From Actinomycetota bacterium (GTDB lineage Bacteria; Acidobacteriota; Blastocatellia; Chloracidobacteriales; Chloracidobacteriaceae): a DNA stretch of 10,171 nt. Each line of letters starts with the position of its first letter. Position 1 is the stretch's first letter. Of this stretch, positions 6,140-10,171 are shown in pieces. Under the pieces are notes generated by a model, which was not told the DNA's origin, made no database searches, and saw only the letters and a program-made list of their open reading frames with translations. Both the position numbers and the translations under genes were made by a program. The stretch spans positions 1-10,171 of the forward strand of contig JAAFHI010000055.1 of assembly GCA_013298335.1 (NCBI GenBank). Direction: 5' to 3'.

Positions 6140-8404
6140 CTATCTGGCCACCTGCGCTCCCGAAAGGATTCCCACCTCCAGCGTCCGTCCCTGCCGAACG
6201 TCGTCCTCCGAGACCCGGACGCCCCTCGCCGCCGAACCGGTTGTCAATGTAAACCCTTCAGGAGCTTCAACTTCGGCATATTTCTGCGGACCGGTGGCAT
6301 AGGGCAGAACCACCGTGAACCGCCCCGCCGCGTCCGCCGTCACCGCATCCGCGTAGTCGAACCGGCGCCCGCTCGCGGTCCGAATCCGTCCGCTGACCCC
6401 AACCGTCGCGCCGGGTTGCGTCAGACCGGTCACGACCGCGCCCGGCACCACTTCAAACAGCATGGCGAACGGGCGGTCCATTCCCGGAAAACGCGATTCC
6501 GAAGAACTTTCATGAACGAGTCGGAAATGCCGCAACCCGGCGGGCGATGAAGAACCAAGCGGGACGCCATACCGCCCGAGAAGCTGGGAGTAGATTCCGG
6601 CTCGTATCGCCGCCCGCTCCGCGTCATCCGTCACCGTCGCGATCGTGTTGGTGGCCACATTCCATCGGGCCAGCCGCGAAGTTTCCAGAATCGGAATCGG
6701 CGTCACGAGCAGATAGCGGGCCCGCCGCTTGCGCATCAGTTCCAATGCCTGCTCGGGCGGCGCGAAGAAAATGGCCGCTCCCTCCCGAATCCCCGACTGG
6801 TGCCACGGAAAGGTCATCGGCGAACCGAGGCAGGGGCGTCGCGAAATCTGGACGAGCCAGTGTCCGACATCCCACCGGGCCGCGATCGCATAATCGCCGG
6901 GGTCGGTTCCGGCGGGTGAGGTCCGGGGGGTACGGTCGGCAATCCATTGAAACGTCGGAAACAGTTCGATGAAACGACCGTCACCGGTGACGACCGTCGG
7001 CGTCCAGAATCGAAAGACCGAAAGCACCGGCCAGACGGCGCAGATCAGACCGACCGCCAGCGCGAGTTTCATCCGCCCCAGGTGCTCCGGACGCCGAATG
7101 AGCGCGGGAATCCGGCAGACGGCCAGCGCCGTCACGACCGCGTAGGGCCCCGCCGCCAGATTGCAGAACCGGAGCTGCTTGACGGCCAGTACGGTCAGCG
7201 CGAGGCTCACGGCGACGACCGTCAACCGCGCGACATCGCCCCGCAGGCCGTCCCGAAACAGCCAGATCACGGCCACGGGATAGAGGAGTACCAATCCCGT
7301 CCCGGTGAAAAACGGCCCTTTCCACCCCATCGTCCAGAGGCCGGCTGCTTCGAGAATCACGCCGAGAAGCGGATCTGATGAGAACACGTAGCGGTTCCCA
7401 TAGGAGGCGTATCCCAAGACCGGGTCTACATCGAGGCGCGGGAGCGCAATCAAGCCGATGACCGCTCCCACCCCGACCACCCACCGCAGGGGAATCGTCA
7501 AGGCGGTCAGCCCGCCCAGCGGAACCAGGGCACAGAACGTGACCAGAAAGCTGGCGGCGGCAACCATCCAGCCGATTGTCAAAGAAGGATTTACGCCGGA
7601 AGGCTCGAAGAAGCGGGAGGCCACGAACGGTGCGAGGGTCACCACCGCGATGGCCCAGACGCAGAGACCGGCGGCCAGCGCCCGGGCCCGAACGACGGGC
7701 GTGCGCCGCAGTACAAACAGGTTCAGAACCGACACGCCGAAGTGAAGCACCAGAATGATCGGGAACACGGTCGTGAATAGCATTCCCCCCGCCAGCGGCA
7801 ATCCGGTGACGATGGCGGACGCCAGCGGAATCGGCCCGGTGTCGGGGTCCGCCACCCGTTTCATCAAACGGACCATTCCAAGCAGGTAGAACCCCAGAAA
7901 CAGCGCCTCGAACACGTGGTGATCAATCACCCCGACCATCGAAACTTCAACCAGCGGCGGCAGTACCGCGGCCAGCAGTCCGGCCACCACCGCCGCCCGG
8001 ATTCCCCCCAGTTCTTCGGCAATCGTAAACGCCAGCAGGGGCGTCACCGCCCCGACGAGCGGCGTCAGCACCGAGGCGAGCGCGGTCCCCCACCAGTCGT
8101 CGGCCATTCCAAACGTGCAGAGCCTGATGAAGGCGGCATAGAAGAGGTCGAACCCGTAGGGCCAGTAGGTGTGGCCCCCGTCCGGAAAATTCAGGTAGCG
8201 ATCGGTATCCGGAACGAACGGGAAATGGGCGACAGCGGCCAGAATCCGCCGGAGATGGAAGAAGGAGTCGGTACTTTCGGGCAGCACGCCGACCGGCGTG
8301 AAAACCCCGAGCCAGTTCGTCACGCGCAACACGAACCCGAGGGGAAACAACCCCAGGCGGAAGAGTCGGGCCGGAGAAAGGGAGAAACGCGGTGAACCTG
8401 ACAT
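6140..8404 (-). CDS. STT3-family oligosaccharyltransferase, copy 1 (754 aa)
   Basis: Paralogue of the next gene downstream; in the first 90 aligned residues 67 are identical by hand count. The same features appear in order: STDSFFHLRR with D46; GVIDHHVFEA with D161-H162-H163; LEAAG with E352; QLRF with R412; and a soluble domain with ARWDVGHWL (509-517) where STT3 proteins normally show WWDYG. A C-terminal beta domain begins HFRLVHES at about residue 626. I chose the ATG at 8402-8404 because it aligns with the start of copy 2. An in-frame ATG at 8446 would add 14 residues (MNRRSPLPARRPYP) absent from the paralogue and would lie deeper in the divergent promoter region. No Shine-Dalgarno is seen. 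The stop is TAG at 6142-6140. The inferred role is glycan transfer to periplasmic or surface proteins; two copies may differ in glycan or acceptor preference. Confidence 0.88.
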   Translation of the reverse strand: MSGSPRFSLSPARLFRLGLFPLGFVLRVTNWLGVFTPVGVLPESTDSFFHLRRILAAVAHFPFVPDTDRYLNFPDGGHTYWPYGFDLFYAAFIRLCTFGMADDWWGTALASVLTPLVGAVTPLLAFTIAEELGGIRAAVVAGLLAAVLPPLVEVSMVGVIDHHVFEALFLGFYLLGMVRLMKRVADPDTGPIPLASAIVTGLPLAGGMLFTTVFPIILVLHFGVSVLNLFVLRRTPVVRARALAAGLCVWAIAVVTLAPFVASRFFEPSGVNPSLTIGWMVAAASFLVTFCALVPLGGLTALTIPLRWVVGVGAVIGLIALPRLDVDPVLGYASYGNRYVFSSDPLLGVILEAAGLWTMGWKGPFFTGTGLVLLYPVAVIWLFRDGLRGDVARLTVVAVSLALTVLAVKQLRFCNLAAGPYAVVTALAVCRIPALIRRPEHLGRMKLALAVGLICAVWPVLSVFRFWTPTVVTGDGRFIELFPTFQWIADRTPRTSPAGTDPGDYAIAARWDVGHWLVQISRRPCLGSPMTFPWHQSGIREGAAIFFAPPEQALELMRKRRARYLLVTPIPILETSRLARWNVATNTIATVTDDAERAAIRAGIYSQLLGRYGVPLGSSSPAGLRHFRLVHESSSESRFPGMDRPFAMLFEVVPGAVVTGLTQPGATVGVSGRIRTASGRRFDYADAVTADAAGRFTVVLPYATGPQKYAEVEAPEGFTLTTGSAARGVRVSEDDVRQGRTLEVGILSGAQVAR

Positions 8405-8541
8405 CGGATATGGGCGACGGGCCGGAAGCGGCGACCGCCGGTTCAAATGTGGATATTACGGAGTACTTGTGCAACGACACGCTGGGCGGCAATCATCCCG
8501 TTCCGTATCCAAATCCGCAAGTCACCCGTTTCGGAGTCCGC
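8405..8541. promoter_or_regulatory. Divergent intergenic region between STT3 copy 1 and the sensor kinase
   Basis: These 137 bp must hold the start signals for the minus-strand STT3 gene and the plus-strand kinase. An AT-rich patch at 8450-8458 includes ATATTA (TAATAT on the minus strand, 4 of 6 to the -10 consensus), about 48 nt before the STT3 start. For the kinase the best I see is TTGTGC (8467-8472) and AATCAT (8491-8496), 18 bp apart, which is weak. TGGATA (8450-8455) and TATCCA (8506-8511) form a widely spaced 6-bp inverted repeat that might be an operator half-site pair or chance. Confidence 0.3.
8533..8536 (+). promoter_or_regulatory. Shine-Dalgarno GGAG deciding the kinase start
   Basis: GGAG ends 5 nt before the ATG at 8542 and immediately precedes a typical N-terminal membrane helix (MPVYFDLRFRLTALMAA). 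This favours 8542 over the in-frame ATG at 8392, which would overlap the STT3 start on the other strand and add a 50-residue tail without recognisable features. Confidence 0.6.
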
Positions 8542-9993
8542 ATGCCCGTTTATTTCGACCTGCGCTTCCGCCTGACCGCGCTGATGGCCGCCGTGCTGTG
8601 CATTACCGTCGCCGTCCTCTTCGAACTCAATCGCCGCGCCGAACGCCAGATCTTCGCGCAGGTCGAGCAGCAGACCGAACAGCTCACCAAGGCGGTCGAA
8701 CTCGGCATCCAGAGCATCAGCACCAGCGACTATCTCGACGAATTCATCAAGTCGCGCCACCTCAGCGCCGAACAGACCCAGAACATCCGGCGCATTCTCA
8801 TCGTGGATTCGACCGGGAAGATCACCGACAGCAGCCTTCGCGCGGAACGCGGTCGCCGCATCGTCCTGCCCGGCAACGGACGACTCGTCACCGAAGGCGA
8901 CCCGATGGACCTCGGCGGGGCGGGACCGAAACCCATGACCCGCACCATCGTGATTCCCTTCCAGGCCGCCGGGAAAAACGGCCCCGAACTCAATCACGTC
9001 GTCGTCGTGATGTCGTCGCAGACCCTGACCGACACCATCGGCGACACCTCGCGCAACCGCCTGCTCGCGACCGGCGGCGCGCTCGGCATCGCCCTCCTTG
9101 TCGCGGTCGCCCTCGTCTGGCGTTTCACCGCGCCCATCAACCGCCTCGCGCAGGCGACCCGCCGCGTGGCGACCGGCGACCTGACCGTCCGGCTGAACCT
9201 CACTCGCAAGGACGAAATCGGCCAGCTCGCCGACCGCTTCGACCAGATGGTCGCGCAACTTCAGGAAATGAAGGAACTGGAAGAACGGCTCAACCAGGCC
9301 GAACGCGCCGCCGTCATCGGTCGCCTCGCCTCCGGCATCGCCCACGAAATCCGCAACCCGCTCAACTTCATCAATCTGACCGTCGATCACATCCGGAAGC
9401 GGTTCGCGCCGCCCGAAACCGCCAACCGCGAGACCTTCGACCGCCTCACCGCCTCGGTCAAGGACGAAATCGCCCGCCTCAACACGCTCGTCACCAACGT
9501 GCTCCGCTTCGGACGCCCGGCCCAGATCACCCCCAAGAAAATCCGGCTCGCCGAACTCATCGAAGGCGTCTTTCAGGTCATCCGCGCCCAGGCCGACGAA
9601 CAGCAGGTCCGGCTGCACTGCACCGACGACACCGGCAGCGTCCCCGTCGAGGCCGACGTCGAACTGCTCAAATCCTGCTTTTCAAACCTCGCCATCAACG
9701 CCGTTCAGGCGATGCCGGGCGGCGGCAGCCTCATCTTCCGCGTCGAGGACCGCTTCGACGAACAGACCGTCACCGTTTCCGACACCGGCACGGGCATTCC
9801 CGAGGAAAACCTCGAACAGATTTTCGATCCCTATTTTTCGACCAAGGAAACCGGCATCGGACTCGGACTCGCCGTCACCCGCAAGATCATCGAAGATCAC
9901 CACGGCGAGATTTCAGTCGCGAGTACGCGGGGAAAAGGCACGACCTTCATCATCCGGCTGCCGAAAACCCAGCCGCACGCGGTGGCTTCCTGA
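8542..9993 (+). CDS. Membrane sensor histidine kinase, HAMP-HisKA-HATPase_c (483 aa)
   Basis: A two-component sensor that autophosphorylates on histidine and passes the phosphate to a response regulator. Residues about 10-28 form the first membrane helix. Residues 30-170 form an extracytoplasmic sensor region; RRILIVDSTGKITDSSL looks like the strand-turn-strand of a small PAS/Cache-type sensor domain. A second membrane helix spans about 174-194, followed by a HAMP linker (196-245: APINRLAQATRRVATGDLTVR, DEIGQLADRFDQM). The HisKA H-box is ASGIAHEIRNPLNF with H268 as the phospho-acceptor. The ATPase domain has the N-box SNLAINAVQAM (N386), G1 DTGTGIP (414-420), F-box QIFDPYFSTKE and G2 GIGLGL (438-443). 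The style is that of NtrB/AtoS/ZraS-type kinases, whose partners are often sigma-54 activators; no regulator lies in the window, so it is an orphan here. Alanine and arginine codons are strongly GCC/CGC-biased, unlike the first gene. Confidence 0.95.
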   Translation: MPVYFDLRFRLTALMAAVLCITVAVLFELNRRAERQIFAQVEQQTEQLTKAVELGIQSISTSDYLDEFIKSRHLSAEQTQNIRRILIVDSTGKITDSSLRAERGRRIVLPGNGRLVTEGDPMDLGGAGPKPMTRTIVIPFQAAGKNGPELNHVVVVMSSQTLTDTIGDTSRNRLLATGGALGIALLVAVALVWRFTAPINRLAQATRRVATGDLTVRLNLTRKDEIGQLADRFDQMVAQLQEMKELEERLNQAERAAVIGRLASGIAHEIRNPLNFINLTVDHIRKRFAPPETANRETFDRLTASVKDEIARLNTLVTNVLRFGRPAQITPKKIRLAELIEGVFQVIRAQADEQQVRLHCTDDTGSVPVEADVELLKSCFSNLAINAVQAMPGGGSLIFRVEDRFDEQTVTVSDTGTGIPEENLEQIFDPYFSTKETGIGLGLAVTRKIIEDHHGEISVASTRGKGTTFIIRLPKTQPHAVAS

Positions 9994-10000
9994 CTTCCGA

Positions 10001-10027
10001 ATCCGTGAAATCCGTGTCATCCGTGGC
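10001..10027. repeat. Triple 9-bp tandem repeat ATCCGTGNN
   Basis: Three consecutive units, ATCCGTGAA, ATCCGTGTC and ATCCGTGGC, share an exact ATCCGTG core with variable last two bases. They lie 7 bp after the kinase stop, in the gap between converging genes. They are followed by a T-rich tract (8 T at 10028-10035, 4 T at 10037-10040, 5 T at 10043-10047). I recall similar ATCCGTG arrays scattered in intergenic DNA of several environmental phyla, so this may be a dispersed repeat family. No hairpin directly precedes the T-tract, so it is not a standard intrinsic terminator. Confidence 0.75.
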
Positions 10028-10045
10028 TTTTTTTTCTTTTACTTT

Positions 10046-10171
10046 TTAGACGCGGAATCCCCGCCGCCGCGCCCAGTGTGAAAATTGCAGACCGAGATCG
10101 ATCCAGCCCACGCCGGTGTCCGGTTCAGCGTTCAGAAGCGCCAGAAACGCATCGACATCGGCCTGTGTCGG
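10046..10171 (-). CDS. C-terminal 41 codons of an unknown minus-strand gene
   Basis: Reading inward from the right edge on the minus strand, an open frame of 41 codons ends at a TAA at 10048-10046. It contains ADVDAFLALLNAEPD, GVGWIDLGLQFSHWARRRG and a final FRV. The amphipathic, Trp-containing pattern looks like real protein, and the frame stops just before the T-rich repeat region, as expected for a gene end. I do not recognise the family from this fragment. The start and the bulk of the gene lie outside the window. It converges on the histidine kinase, so it is unlikely to share its transcript. Confidence 0.6.
   Translation of the reverse strand, partial: PTQADVDAFLALLNAEPDTGVGWIDLGLQFSHWARRRGFRV

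Noticed and set aside
8405..8446. Upstream ATG of STT3 copy 1 (14 extra residues)
   Set aside because: The extension has no counterpart in the paralogue, whose start aligns with the ATG at 8404.
8443..9618. 391-codon minus-strand open frame antisense to the kinase
   Set aside because: Asp/Glu/Gly-rich antisense shadow caused by strong GCC/CGC codon bias in the kinase; no domain and no credible start.
10028..10047. Intrinsic terminator for the kinase
   Set aside because: There is a T-rich run but no stable GC stem immediately before it, and part of the tract overlaps the stop of the converging gene.
8298..10049. 583-codon plus-strand open frame overlapping the kinase
   Set aside because: Its translation is an Arg/Pro/His-rich shadow with no domain, in a GC-rich alternate frame of the histidine kinase, whose own frame has every expected motif.
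1..10171. CRISPR array, tRNA, rRNA, insertion sequence or phage attachment site
   Set aside because: No spaced long repeats, no tRNA cloverleaf, no transposase or integrase motifs and no IS-like terminal repeats were seen; the only repetition is the STT3 paralogy and the 9-bp triple.

Overview
The window is GC-rich bacterial DNA from a draft or metagenomic contig. The first 13 bases, GCTCTTCCGATCT, match the 3' end of the standard Illumina adapter, so position 1 is a library artefact and genomic sequence probably begins at base 14. The phylum cannot be settled from sequence alone. Bacterial STT3 proteins with an archaeal-looking C-terminal domain, large membrane-TPR proteins and a 9-bp ATCCGTG-type tandem repeat suggest an uncultivated or environmental lineage (PVC-, Acidobacteria- or Hydrogenedentes/Sumerlaeota-like), but this is a guess.

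Layout. Bases 3-2147 (+) hold the 3' part of a large multi-pass membrane protein with conserved-looking histidine motifs and a C-terminal TPR domain. After a 117-bp gap with two competing hairpins comes a 284-aa membrane-anchored helical/coiled-coil protein (2265-3119, +). Converging on it from the other strand is a tandem array of STT3-type oligosaccharyltransferase genes: an intact 754-aa copy (8404-6140), an intact 749-aa copy (6032-3783), and a decayed third copy (3781-3138) that keeps only a mid-protein membrane segment and the C-terminal beta domain, in two different frames. Divergent from the first STT3 gene is a 483-aa sensor histidine kinase (8542-9993, +). The right edge carries the last 41 codons of a minus-strand gene of unknown function (10171-10046), separated from the kinase by a 9-bp triple repeat and a T-rich tract.

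How the genes may work together. The STT3 proteins would move a lipid-linked glycan onto secreted proteins on the outer face of the cytoplasmic membrane, which points to a bacterial general protein glycosylation system. No glycan-assembly enzymes or flippase are visible, so the array may be an isolated OST locus whose glycan is made elsewhere. The membrane-TPR protein, the coiled-coil protein and the kinase are near neighbours, but nothing in the sequence proves a functional link. The best leads are the tandem amplification and decay of OST genes, their departure from the canonical WWDYG motif (RWDLG and RWDVG), and the His-motif/TPR membrane protein, which I cannot place in a characterised family.
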